From positions 248,001 through 312,000 of the forward strand of contig JADJPS010000001.1 of assembly GCA_016713105.1 (NCBI GenBank): DNA of 64,000 bases, given 5' to 3'. This document shows positions 16,482 through 25,455 of this stretch, in pieces (position 1 is the first letter of the stretch; every line of letters starts with the position of its first letter). Below the pieces are notes generated by a model. The model saw only the letters and a program-made list of their open reading frames with translations. It was not told where the DNA came from and ran no database searches. Both the position numbers and the translations under genes were made by a program. The stretch is from Devosia sp. (lineage in GTDB: Bacteria; Pseudomonadota; Alphaproteobacteria; Rhizobiales; Devosiaceae).

Positions 16482-18578
16482 ATGCTCAGTACCACCGAAA
16501 TCTTCGATCGCATCTATTCGGGCTTCCTCGGCAAGGCCATCGGCGTGCGCCTCGGCGCCCCGGTCGAGCCGACCATCTGGAGCTACGAGCGCATTCGCGA
16601 TACCTATGGCGAGGTCACGCAGTACCTGCGCGACTTCAAGAACTTCGCCGCCGACGATGACACCAACGGCCCGGTCTACTTCATCCGCGCGCTGCGCGAC
16701 TACGGCCTGTCCGCCACCGCCGCCGATGTTGGCCGCACCTGGCTGAACTACGCCGCCGAGGAACACGGCATGTACTGGTGGGGCGGCTTCGGCAATTCCA
16801 CCGAGCACACCGCCTACAAGAACCTCAGGGCCGGCATTCCGGCCCCGCAATCGGGCTCCATCGCCCAGAACGGCACCACCGTCGCCGAGCAGATCGGCGG
16901 CCAGATCTTCATCGACTCCTGGGGCTGGGTGAACCCCGGCAACCCGGAGCGCGCCGCTCGGATGTCGGCCATGGCGGCCTCCGTCGCCCACGACGGTGAC
17001 GGCCTCAACGGTGCCCGTTTCTGCGCCGCCGCCATCGCCCAGGCCTTTGTCGCGACCTCGATCGACGAGATCGTCGCGGCCGGGCTGGCGCAGATCGACA
17101 CAGGCTCGACCTATGCCCGCGTCGCCCGTGCCGTGATCGATTTCCACCAGCAGAATCCCGCCGACTGGCGCGCCTGCCGCGCCATGCTCGCTGCCGAGTG
17201 GGGCTATGACCGCTATCCCGGCGTCTGCCACATCATCCCCAATGCCGGGGTGACCATCATGGCCATCCTCTACGGCGAGGGCGACCTGCCGCGCACCGCC
17301 GAGATCGCCACCATGGCCGGCTGGGACACCGACTGCAATGCCGGCAATGCCGGCGCCATCGTCGGCACCTTCCAGGGGGTGCAGCCCGGCTGGGACAGAT
17401 ACCGCAAGCCGATCAACGATTTCGTCGTCGCCTCGGGCGTCATCGGCACGCTCAATGTCGTCGACGTCCCGAGCTTTGCCCGCGAACTCACCGTGCTGGC
17501 CCTCCGCCTCGACGGCAAGGAACCGCCGGTGCTCTGGGCCGAGGATTTCGAGCGCCGCGGCGTCCGCTTCGATTTCGATGCGCCCGGATCGACCCATGGC
17601 TTCCGCACCGAGCCCTTCAACCAGATCGAGGTGAAGGCCGCCCGCACCAGGCCCGGGCCGGACTCGCGCGGCTCGCTGGAAGTGCTGCTCGACCGGCTGG
17701 AGCGCGGGCAGGGCGGGCGGGTGTTCTGGAAGCCGTTCTATCGGCGTAGCGATTTCGACGATGAGCGCTACCGCCCGATGTTCACCCCGCTCGCCGATGC
17801 CGGCCAGACGGTCAGGTTCAAGCTCCAGCTCGATCCCTGGAACGGCGACGGCAACCTCCGCGTCGCCCCCTATGTGCGTCGCGCCATCTCCGGCGAGATC
17901 GTCGAGACCGGGGCCTGGCATGTCCCGCGTTCGGACGGTTGGCAGGACTACGAGTTCACCATCCCCGAGGGTGACGAGCCCATCGACGAGATCGGCGTCC
18001 TCGTCGAGTATTTCGGGCGCCTCAAGTTTCTCGGCCGGCTGTTCCTCGCCGAGTTCTCGGTCTCCGGCAAAGGCCATCTCGCCATCGACCCCAACCTCGA
18101 AAAGCCCGAGTGGGGCGGCATCACCCGCTTCACCTGGAACCGCGGTCACTGGTCGCTGCAGGATGGTACCATCCACGCCCATACTGCCGAGGACGCCGAC
18201 GCCTGGACCGGCAACGCCTATCTGCGCGATGTCACCGTAAGGGCCGACCTCACCCCGCTCGCCGGCAAGTCGCACCTCGTCGCGGCCAGGGTGCAGGGGA
18301 CGAGCCGGTTCTACGCGGCTGGCTTCGAGAATGGCGAAGCGGTGATCGTGAAGCAGGACCACGGCGCCACCACACTCGCTCGCGTCCCATTTACCGCCAA
18401 GCCGGGCCAGGCCTACAAACTCGCGCTGACGGCCAGGAACGAAACCCTCTCCCTGAGCATCGACGGCAAGCAGGTCCTCACCGCCACCGACCCCACCTTC
18501 CGTTACGGCCAAACCGGCCTCCGCATGGCGTCGGCCGGGCGGATGACCGTGTCGCGGCTGGAAGTGGTCGAGCTGTGA
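16482..18578 (+). CDS. ADP-ribosylglycohydrolase-superfamily enzyme 2 with C-terminal beta-sandwich
   Basis: A 698-residue two-domain protein with no signal peptide. Residues 1-350 are an ARH domain: GFLGKAIGVRLGAPVE, an altered first metal motif (AADDDTNGP instead of TDDT) and an intact second one (GWDTDCNAGNAGAI). Residues from about 380 hold one or two beta-sandwich modules; the last (WNRGHWSLQDGTIHAHTAED onward) resembles the LamG/DUF1080 fold that often binds or cleaves carbohydrates. The start at 16482 is the first ATG that begins the ARH domain. The fusion suggests a glycosidase-like role rather than reversal of protein ADP-ribosylation. It is 40 bases after the first ARH gene, with a repeat between them. 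Confidence 0.85.
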   Translation: MLSTTEIFDRIYSGFLGKAIGVRLGAPVEPTIWSYERIRDTYGEVTQYLRDFKNFAADDDTNGPVYFIRALRDYGLSATAADVGRTWLNYAAEEHGMYWWGGFGNSTEHTAYKNLRAGIPAPQSGSIAQNGTTVAEQIGGQIFIDSWGWVNPGNPERAARMSAMAASVAHDGDGLNGARFCAAAIAQAFVATSIDEIVAAGLAQIDTGSTYARVARAVIDFHQQNPADWRACRAMLAAEWGYDRYPGVCHIIPNAGVTIMAILYGEGDLPRTAEIATMAGWDTDCNAGNAGAIVGTFQGVQPGWDRYRKPINDFVVASGVIGTLNVVDVPSFARELTVLALRLDGKEPPVLWAEDFERRGVRFDFDAPGSTHGFRTEPFNQIEVKAARTRPGPDSRGSLEVLLDRLERGQGGRVFWKPFYRRSDFDDERYRPMFTPLADAGQTVRFKLQLDPWNGDGNLRVAPYVRRAISGEIVETGAWHVPRSDGWQDYEFTIPEGDEPIDEIGVLVEYFGRLKFLGRLFLAEFSVSGKGHLAIDPNLEKPEWGGITRFTWNRGHWSLQDGTIHAHTAEDADAWTGNAYLRDVTVRADLTPLAGKSHLVAARVQGTSRFYAAGFENGEAVIVKQDHGATTLARVPFTAKPGQAYKLALTARNETLSLSIDGKQVLTATDPTFRYGQTGLRMASAGRMTVSRLEVVEL

Positions 18579-18591
18579 TGTTCGAGCGCTT

Positions 18592-18710
18592 GGCACCCCT
18601 CCCCAACCCTCCCCGCAAGGGGGAGGGTGCCTGCTGGTGCCTGGCGCGACCTTGCCTCACACTCGATCGGCACCTCCCCCCTCGTGGGGGAGGTTGGGAG
18701 GGGGGGCGCC
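18592..18710. repeat. palindromic intergenic repeat, copy 3
   Basis: Outer arms GGCACCCCTCCCCAACC (18592-18608) and GGTTGGGAGGGGGGGCGCC (18692-18710) enclose two further hairpins, ACCCTCCCC-GCAA-GGGGGAGGGT and CACCTCCCCCC-TCG-TGGGGGAGG. It fills the gap between the second ARH gene and the CoA-transferase gene. Confidence 0.7.
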
Positions 18711-18737
18711 ACGCGCTGGGTCTCTCGGCGTCCCCTC

Positions 18738-19922
18738 ATGACCCCCATCCCCTTCGATCCCCTCGCCACCGGCCCGCTCGAGGGCATCCGCGTCATCGAC
18801 CTCTCTCGCCTCGTCGCCGGCAACATGCTGAGCCTCCAGCTTGCCGACTTCGGCGCCGACGTGGTCAAGATCGAGCCGCCGCAAGGTGACCCACTGAGGG
18901 AATGGCGCGACGACGGGCATTCGCTCTACTGGAAGACCTACGGGCGCAACAAGCGTTCGGTCATGCTCAACCTGCGCGAAGCCGCGCATATGGAGGCGCT
19001 GAAAGCGCTGCTCAAGACCGCCGACGTCTTCATCGAGAACTTCCGCCCCGGCACGCTCGAGGAAATGGGCCTTGCGCCCGAAACCCTGCTCGAAGCGAAC
19101 CCCGACCTCGTCGTCGTCCGCATCTCCGGCTTCGGCCAGACCGGCCCCTATGCGCAATATCCCGGCTTCGGCACCCTCGTCGAGGCCATGAGCGGCTTCG
19201 CCTACCGCACCGGCTTTCCCGATCGCGAGCCAGTGCTGCCGCCGCTGGCGCTGGCCGACATGATCGCCGGAGTCTACGGCGCCAATGCCACCGTCACCGC
19301 GCTGTTCGCCCGCTTCCGCGGCCGCGCCCGCGGCCAGGTGATCGACCTCAGCCTGCTCGAGCCGATGTATTCCGTCCTTGGTCCGGAAGCGGCGATCTAT
19401 CGGGTCACCGGCAAGGTCAAGGAACGCTCGGGCTCCGCCTCCAACACCGCCTCGCCGCGCAATGTCTATCGCTGCTCCGATGGCAAGTACGTGGCCTTGA
19501 GCGGCTCCACCCCGCAGGTCGCCCGTCGCATCTTCGAGGTCATCGGCCAGCCCGAGATGAACGACGATCCGCGCTTTGCTACCAATTCCGCCCGCGTCCG
19601 GCACCGCGACCTCGTCGATGCCGCCATCGGCGCCTGGTTCGCCCGCTACCCCCATGACGAGGCGCTCGCCATCATGCGCGAGGCCGGGGCCACCGTCGGC
19701 CCCATCTACTCGATCGCCGACATCGCCACCGACCCGCACTTCGCCGAGCGCGGCATCGTCGTCGAGGTCGAGGATGCCGCGTTCGGCAGCCTGCCGATGC
19801 ACAACATCGTGCCGCGCCTTTCGGCGACTCCGGGGACCTTCCGACGTCCGGCGCCGGGGCTTGGCGAACATACCGCCGAAGTCCTCGCCGAAGCCGGCAT
19901 CGATCCGGCCACGGTGCAGTGA
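18738..19922 (+). CDS. class III CoA-transferase (CaiB/Frc family)
   Basis: A 394-residue cytosolic enzyme that moves CoA between carboxylic acids. Family marks are the N-terminal GIRVIDLSRLVAGNMLSLQLA, the VVKIEPPQGDPLR block, and ALADMIAGVYGA with the catalytic Asp. The start is the ATG at 18738, just after the repeat element; the frame upstream is repeat-encoded. The stop overlaps the next start (TGATG), so it is translationally coupled to a CitE-like lyase. That pair is the arrangement used for CoA activation and cleavage of a hydroxyacid such as citramalate or malate. The real substrate is unknown, and a racemase function is possible in the same family. Confidence 0.88.
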   Translation: MTPIPFDPLATGPLEGIRVIDLSRLVAGNMLSLQLADFGADVVKIEPPQGDPLREWRDDGHSLYWKTYGRNKRSVMLNLREAAHMEALKALLKTADVFIENFRPGTLEEMGLAPETLLEANPDLVVVRISGFGQTGPYAQYPGFGTLVEAMSGFAYRTGFPDREPVLPPLALADMIAGVYGANATVTALFARFRGRARGQVIDLSLLEPMYSVLGPEAAIYRVTGKVKERSGSASNTASPRNVYRCSDGKYVALSGSTPQVARRIFEVIGQPEMNDDPRFATNSARVRHRDLVDAAIGAWFARYPHDEALAIMREAGATVGPIYSIADIATDPHFAERGIVVEVEDAAFGSLPMHNIVPRLSATPGTFRRPAPGLGEHTAEVLAEAGIDPATVQ

Positions 19923-20743
19923 TGCGGCTCCGCTCGCTGCTCTACGTACCGGCCCATTCGACGCGCTTCATCGCCAAGGCGCACGAGCGGGGCGCCGACG
20001 CCATCATCCTCGATCTCGAGGACGCCGTCCCCGAAGCCGAAAAGACCGCCGCCCGCGACAGCCTGCCGGCCACCGTCGCCGCCGTCACCCGCAGCGGCGC
20101 CATCGCCTTCGTCCGGGTCAATGCCGGTACCCGCCAGCGCGACGACGCCGTCGCCGCAGCACGCGCCGGTGCCTTTGGCCTCTTCGTTCCCAAGGCGGGC
20201 GATCCGGCAGCGCTCGATGGCCTCGCCGCTGCCCTGCGCGTCGAGGAGGCCGCGCTCGGCCGCGCCGAACTGCCCGTCATCGCCATGATCGAGGATCCGG
20301 CGGCCATGCTCGATGCCCGGGCCATCGCGCGCGCCGGACGGGTTCTGGGCCTCGTCTTCGGTGCCGAGGATTTCACCGCCTCGAGCGGCGGCACGCCCAC
20401 CCCCGACGTCCTCCGCTATCCCAAGCTCGCGGTCCACTATGCCGCCAAGGCCGAGGGCAAGCTGTCCCTGGGCCTGCTGCACTCGGTCGCCGACTATGCC
20501 GATCTCGAGGCGCTGGCCGCCGCCGCGCGCGAAGCGCGGGCACACGGCTTCGATGGTGCCACCTGCGTCCACCCCTCGGCCGTTCCCGTGCTCAATCTGG
20601 CCTTTGCGCCCACCGATGCCGAGCGCGACTGGGCTGCCCGCGTGCTGGCAGCCGCCGAAACGCGCGACGCCGCCTTCGCGTTCGATGGCCGCATGGTCGA
20701 TGCGCCGGTGCTGGCCCGGGCCCGCCGCATCCTCGAGGCCTAG
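19922..20743 (+). CDS. HpcH/HpaI aldolase-citrate lyase family protein (CitE-like)
   Basis: A 273-residue TIM-barrel lyase. Typical blocks are LRSLLYVPAHSTRFIAKA, IILDLEDAVPEAEK (acidic metal or CoA-loop residues), FVRVNAG, VIAMIEDPAAML with the metal-binding Glu, and LVFGAEDFTAS. CitE-like enzymes cleave or form malyl-, citramalyl- or related hydroxyacyl-CoA esters with Mg. The ATG at 19922 overlaps the CoA-transferase stop; a GTG one codon earlier is less likely. No other citrate lyase subunits are present, which fits a stand-alone acyl-CoA lyase. Its end overlaps the convergent AraC gene by four bases. Confidence 0.88.
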   Translation: MRLRSLLYVPAHSTRFIAKAHERGADAIILDLEDAVPEAEKTAARDSLPATVAAVTRSGAIAFVRVNAGTRQRDDAVAAARAGAFGLFVPKAGDPAALDGLAAALRVEEAALGRAELPVIAMIEDPAAMLDARAIARAGRVLGLVFGAEDFTASSGGTPTPDVLRYPKLAVHYAAKAEGKLSLGLLHSVADYADLEALAAAAREARAHGFDGATCVHPSAVPVLNLAFAPTDAERDWAARVLAAAETRDAAFAFDGRMVDAPVLARARRILEA

Positions 20744-21603
20744 CCCCGGACCAGCGCCGCCGCGCGATAGGCGCTGGGCGAGTGGCCGTTGCGCCGCCGG
20801 AAGGCCTTGGCGAAATAATTGCCGCCGGCAAAGCCGGTGGCCGCGGCAATGCTGGCAACCGGCATGTCGGTCGCCACCAGCAGTCGCGCCGCCCGCTCCA
20901 TGCGCTGTGCGAACACATAGTCCGACGGGCTCTGTCCGATCTCGGCGGTAAAGCGGCGGACGAAATGCGCCCGGCTCAGCCCGGCCACCCGCGCCAGCCT
21001 GTCGACCCCCAGCGGCTCGCCAAGGTGGGCCGCGACATAGCTCCGGGCCCGCGCCAGCGGTGCAGCCGGCGCGAAGTCCGGCACCGCCGCCCCGAACTGG
21101 CCGTCGTGCAGCGCCATCAGCGCATCGTAGGCATAGGACGAGACCTGCCCGTTCGAGGGCTCGGGCGTCGCAATCAGCCTGAGGCAGGCCGCCGCCATCC
21201 GGTCGACCGCCGCCGCCGACGGCGTCAGCACCGGGCCGGCGAGGTCGATGATGCTGCGCACCAGCCGCAGCGCCTCGCGGCCATTGGCCCCGATCCAGAA
21301 ATACTCCTAGGTCTGGCCGCGATCGAGCCAGTAGCGGTTGGCATGCGGAAAGCTCAGCACCATGGTCGAGCCGGGCAGCAGGCGGTGGCGCGTGCCGGCG
21401 AAGTCCAGCTCGCCGCGTCCCGCGATCGTATGCTGCAGGATCACGAACGGCGCACCGCCGCGCTTCAGGCCCTCCCAGTTGTAGACCTCGTTGGCGCGCT
21501 TTTCGTAGCCGGCGCCAGTGGCCATCACCTGAAAGCCGATCGGCCCGCGCGCCGGCGCGATCGCCTGCACTTCGTGACCGTGCGCAATCAGCTCCGACAG
21601 CAC
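20740..21603 (-). pseudogene. AraC-family regulator interrupted by an in-frame amber codon
   Basis: A 287-codon frame from a GTG at 21603 to 20740, split by TAG at 21309-21307. The N-terminal part is a cupin-like sensor (LQHTIAGRGELDFAG, SFPHANRYWLDRGQT). After the stop the frame continues EYFWIGANGREALRLV, and the C-terminal double helix-turn-helix is complete (DRLARVAGLSRAHFVRRF and SIAAATGFAGGNYFAKAFRR). Family members have Trp before EYFWI, so TGG has become TAG by one base. It is convergent with the CitE-like gene and divergent from the GH4 gene at 21693, its likely target. If the amber is real, only a sensor fragment is made. Confidence 0.82.
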
Positions 21604-21692
21604 AGGATTACCCTTGATCGCATGACTTTCCTCTACACCGGGGTGGCCTCGTCCGGCTAGACCTCGCCCACTGACCCGGGGAGGAATGGTTC

Positions 21693-23149
21693 ATGTCGTT
21701 CAAGGTCGCGATCATCGGCGCAGGCTCGGTCGGGTTCACCAAGACCCTGATTTCGGACCTCCTGAAGGTTCCCGAATTCGCCGCGGTCGAGTTCGCGCTC
21801 ACCGACATCAATCCGCACAATCTCGACATGATCCGGCAGATCATCGAGTCGATCGTCTCGGTCAACCGGCTTCCGGCCCGGGTCACGGCCACCACCGACC
21901 GCCGCGCCGCCATCACCGGGGCACGCTACGTCATGAGCTGCGTGCGCGTCGGCGGGCTCGAGGCCTTCGCCACCGACATCAGCATCCCGCTCAGGTACGG
22001 GGTCGACCAGTGCGTCGGCGACACCATCTGCGCCGGCGGCATCCTCTACGGCCAGCGCAACATCCCGGTGATCCTCGATTTCTGCAAGGACATCCGCGAG
22101 GTTGCCGAGCCCGGCGCCCTGTTCCTCAACTATGCCAACCCGATGGCCATGAACACCTGGGCCGCGCTCGAATACGGCGGCGTCAACACCGTCGGGCTCT
22201 GCCACGGCGTGCAGCACGGCGCGCACCAGATCGCCCAGGTGCTCGGCGTCGAAGACAGCGAGCTGGACTACGTGTGCTCCGGCATCAACCACCAGACCTG
22301 GTACGTCGACATCCGCGCCAAGGGCCGCAAGGTCGAGGCGGACGAGCTGATCGCCGGCTTCGAAAAGCACCCGGTCTATTCGAAGCAGGAGAAGGTCCGC
22401 ATCGACGTGCTGAAGCGCTTCGGGGTCTATTCGACCGAAAGCAACGGCCACCTCTCCGAGTACCTGCCCTGGTACCGCAAGCGCCCCGAGGAGATCGGCC
22501 GCTGGATCGACATGAGCGACTGGATCCACGGTGAGACCGGCGGCTATCTGCGCTACTCGACCGAGCGCCGGAACTGGTTCGAGACCGATTTCCCCAGGTT
22601 CAAGGCCGATGCGGTCAGGCCGCTCGGCGAGTACAGGCGCACCACCGAGCATGCCAGCTATATCATCGAGGCGCTCGAGACCGGCCGCACCTATCGCGGC
22701 CACTTCAACGTCCGCAACCATGGCGTGATCCGGAACCTGCCCGCCGACGCCATCATCGAGAGCCCTGGTTTCGTCGATCGCTTCGGCATCAACATGGTCG
22801 AGGGCATCGAGAGCTGCCGATCGCCTGCGCCGCCACCTGTTCGGTCTCCGTGTCGGTGCAGCGCATGAGCGTCGCGGCGGCGATGAGCGGCGATCTCGAC
22901 ATGCTCAAGCTCGCCGTGCTGCACGATCCGCTGGTCGGCGCCATCTGCACGCCCGACGAGGTCTGGCAGATGGTCGACGAGATGGTGGTCGCCCAGGCCC
23001 AGTGGCTGCCGCAATATGCCGGCGCCATCGAGGCCGCCAGGACCCGCCTCGCGAACAGCACGGTCAAGACCCGCGACTGGCAGGGCGCCGCCCGCAAGAC
23101 GGTCCGTTCGGTCGAGGAACTGCGCGAGATGAAGGGGGCGCATCACTAG
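21693..23149 (+). pseudogene. GH4 alpha-galactosidase/alpha-glucosidase, frameshifted
   Basis: A family 4 glycoside hydrolase, about 485 residues when repaired. GH4 enzymes use NAD and Mn for a redox-assisted elimination. The Rossmann motif IIGAGSVGFTKTLISDLL is N-terminal, followed by LNYANPMAMNTWA, the metal-binding Cys/His block GLCHGVQHGAHQ and SGINHQTWY. At about 22811-22818 the frame breaks in GAGAG before CTGCCG: removing AG restores EGIE-LPIACAATC, and the remaining frame (SVQRMSVAAAM onward) runs to 23149. It is the only glycosidase near the AraC and acyl-CoA genes and would release hexose from an imported alpha-glycoside. Confidence 0.85.
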
Positions 23150-23185
23150 CGCGATCCGACGTGCGTCCGGCCTGACGGCATAGAC

Positions 23186-23201
23186 GTTAATCTCCGTTAA
23201 C
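23186..23201. promoter_or_regulatory. tandem GTTAA half sites, CtrA-like with non-standard spacing
   Basis: GTTAATCTCCGTTAAC contains two TTAA blocks separated by six bases. The alphaproteobacterial CtrA motif is TTAA-N7-TTAA, one base longer. It lies 15-30 bases before the flagellar-type gene at 23217, a class often controlled by CtrA. The spacing makes this a weak call. Confidence 0.22.
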
Positions 23202-23216
23202 CCGAAGCGATGCAGG

Positions 23217-25063
23217 ATGGCGGCATGTCCGATGTCGCCGCCCTGCTTTCTTCAGCTGACCAATGGTTCGGCGCAGCCTTCGACCGATCCGGCGCTGGCG
23301 GCGATCCGCATGGCGCGCGCCAGCATCGACGCGCTGGTGCTGCGCATGGGCGAGTCGATCGAGGCGAGGGTCGTGGGCCAACTGGCCGGTGGACTGACGC
23401 AACTGGCCTCCGGTGACGAGGTATTCGTGCTGAAGCTGCCCTCGCCGCTGCCGGCGGGCGCCGCCGTGAGCATCCGCGCGCAGCCGGCCGCCGACGGTCA
23501 ACCGGCCGTCACCGTGCGTCTATCGGCGCCGCTGCCCGCTTCGACTTCCGGCAACGCAGCCGCACCCGCCCTGCCGGCCAGTATCCTCGCGGCCAGCTCG
23601 GCCGCGTCGGCTCCGGCCGCCGTGCCGCAACGGCCCCTGGCGCAGCCGGCCCCGGCCGCACCGAACGACCCGCGGCCCGCGCCGGCCGTCCCGTCCCGCC
23701 CCGACCAGATCCCGGCGGCCCGGCCGCAGCAGGCAGTGGCGCAGCCGATGACCGGCGGCACACCCGCTGCCCCGATGTCCGAAGTCGCGCAGGTGGTCGC
23801 CCGGCCCACCGGCCTGCCGGCGCCCGCGGCCGCCCTGCAGGGGACGACGTCCGTCGTCGCCACGGCCGCAGCAGCGGCAACCGGTGCACGGGCCACCCCC
23901 GTCGCCGCTCAGCCTGCGCCGATGGCGGTACCGGCAGCGCAGGCCCGGTCGCAGCCCCGACATCGCTGTCCGCCGAAGCCATCGCGCGGCCGGTCCTCCC
24001 GTCCCCGATCCTGTCGACCGGCCCGGCCCCCGCCGCGCCCGGCGCCAATGGGCCGGCGGTTGTCGCAGTCACCGCGCGTTCTGCCGCCGTGCCGCTTCCC
24101 CAGCCCGGCGTCGCGACGCTGCCCTTGCCACCGGCGATGCCTGCTGGCCGGCAGGCCCCTGTTCCGGCCCTTGCGGCTCCGCTCAACCTCGCCGATCTCG
24201 GCCAGCTCGCTGCCCGGCAGGACAGCGTCGCCCCGCTGCTGGCGCGGCTGGCTGGTGCTCTGGTCCAGGGTGCGGCACTGCCCCGTCCGGTTGTCGAGGT
24301 GGCGCTGAGACTGCTGGCCGGGCGGCTCGATCTGAACCGGACGCCGCCGGACGGCACCGTGCTGCGCGATGCCGTCCTCGCGAGCGGCGTCCTCGCCGAT
24401 GCTGCCCGGTCGAGCAGCAGCACCCGGGACAACCTGCTGCAACTCCGCTCCGGCCTCCTCGCCGTGCTCGGCAGCGACGCCGAGGTGGCGGTTGCGTCGG
24501 TGCGACGGGCAGCGCTGCCGCTGCGCGGCGAAGCGCCCAGGGCAGCGGCGCCGCAGGGCCCTGCGAGTCCGGGTCAGGCCCTGCCCGAGATCGCGCGGAA
24601 CCTGCTCGGTCACACCGATGCCGCGCTGTCGCGGCTCAAGCTGATGCAGGTGGCATCGCAGCCGGCAGACAGCACTCGTCCGGACGCCCAGTCGGCTCGG
24701 CCCGAGTTCCGCGTCGAGATCCCTCTGCTGCTCGGCACCGAGACCGCCATGCTGCACCTGCAGGTCGAGCGTGACGCACGGCATCGTCCGAGCCGCCGCG
24801 AGCGGGCGTGGCGGATGCGCTTTGCCGTCCACTTCAGCGCCACCGGAGAGATCGGCGCCGAGGTGGCGCTCTTCGGGCGGACCGCCAATGTCTCGGTCTG
24901 GGCGGCCGAGACAGACACCGCCGATGCGATCGAGGCGATGCTGCCCGAGCTGGCGCCGGCCCTCGCCCGTCACGGCCTCGACGTCGGCGCCGTCCGCGTC
25001 CGGCGTGGCGCGCCGGCGTCGCGGCCGCATCACCCCGGCCGATTGCTGGACAGTGCCCGATGA
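23217..25063 (+). pseudogene. FliK-like flagellar hook-length control domain protein, frameshifted
   Basis: A long Ala/Pro-rich protein of about 610 residues with a C-terminal Flg_hook (FliK) domain: EFRVEIPLLLGTETAMLHLQ to SVWAAETDTADAIEAMLPE. FliK-type proteins are secreted rulers that switch flagellar export specificity. The frame starting at 23217 is good to about 23935, then degenerates; from about 23940 the +2 frame continues (AGPVAAPTSLSAEAIARP) to the stop at 25063, so one indel lies near 23935-23945. A further indel near 23250 is possible, because MSDVAALL from an ATG at 23225 would join LQLTNGSAQP. The stop overlaps the next start (ATGA). No other flagellar genes are present. Confidence 0.7.
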
Positions 25064-25343
25064 CTGATCCCGATCGCCCCGCCGTCAGCCTCGCCGTGGC
25101 CCTCGAGTACGACAAGGGCAGTCGCGAGGCGCCGCGCGTCGTCGCCAATGGACGTGGCGAGGTGGCGCGCCGGATCGTCGAGATCGCCGCCGAGAGCGGT
25201 GTCACCATCGATGCCAACCGCCCCTGGCCGAGGCCCTCGCCGGCGTCGAACTCGACGATGAGATTCCGTTGGAGCTCTACCAGGCGGTCGCCGAGGTCAT
25301 CGGTTTCGTGCTACGCGCCAACGCCCGCAAGCTCGGCGCCTGA
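25060..25343 (+). pseudogene. FlhB C-terminal-domain-like export protein, frameshifted
   Basis: A small protein of about 94 residues resembling only the cytoplasmic tail of FlhB/YscU. PAVSLAVALEYDKGSREAPRVVANGRGEVA matches the segment around the NPTH autocleavage loop of FlhB, but no NPTH motif is present, which is usual for FlhB-like stand-alone proteins. The frame breaks at about 25218: AACCGCCCC should be AACCCGCCCC. With one C added it reads DANPPLAEALAGVELDDEIP to the TGA at 25343. It is coupled to the FliK-like gene, and the pair occurs outside flagellar operons in several alphaproteobacteria. Confidence 0.7.
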
Positions 25344-25455
25344 CCGGGCGACCACGGTGTTGCCGACTCCGGCCCGATCGTGCGACGTCTCTTGCGCCCC
25401 GCTCGAGGGCAGCAGCCAGCGTCACCCGTCGCCGCCGGAAACCGGAATCCACATC

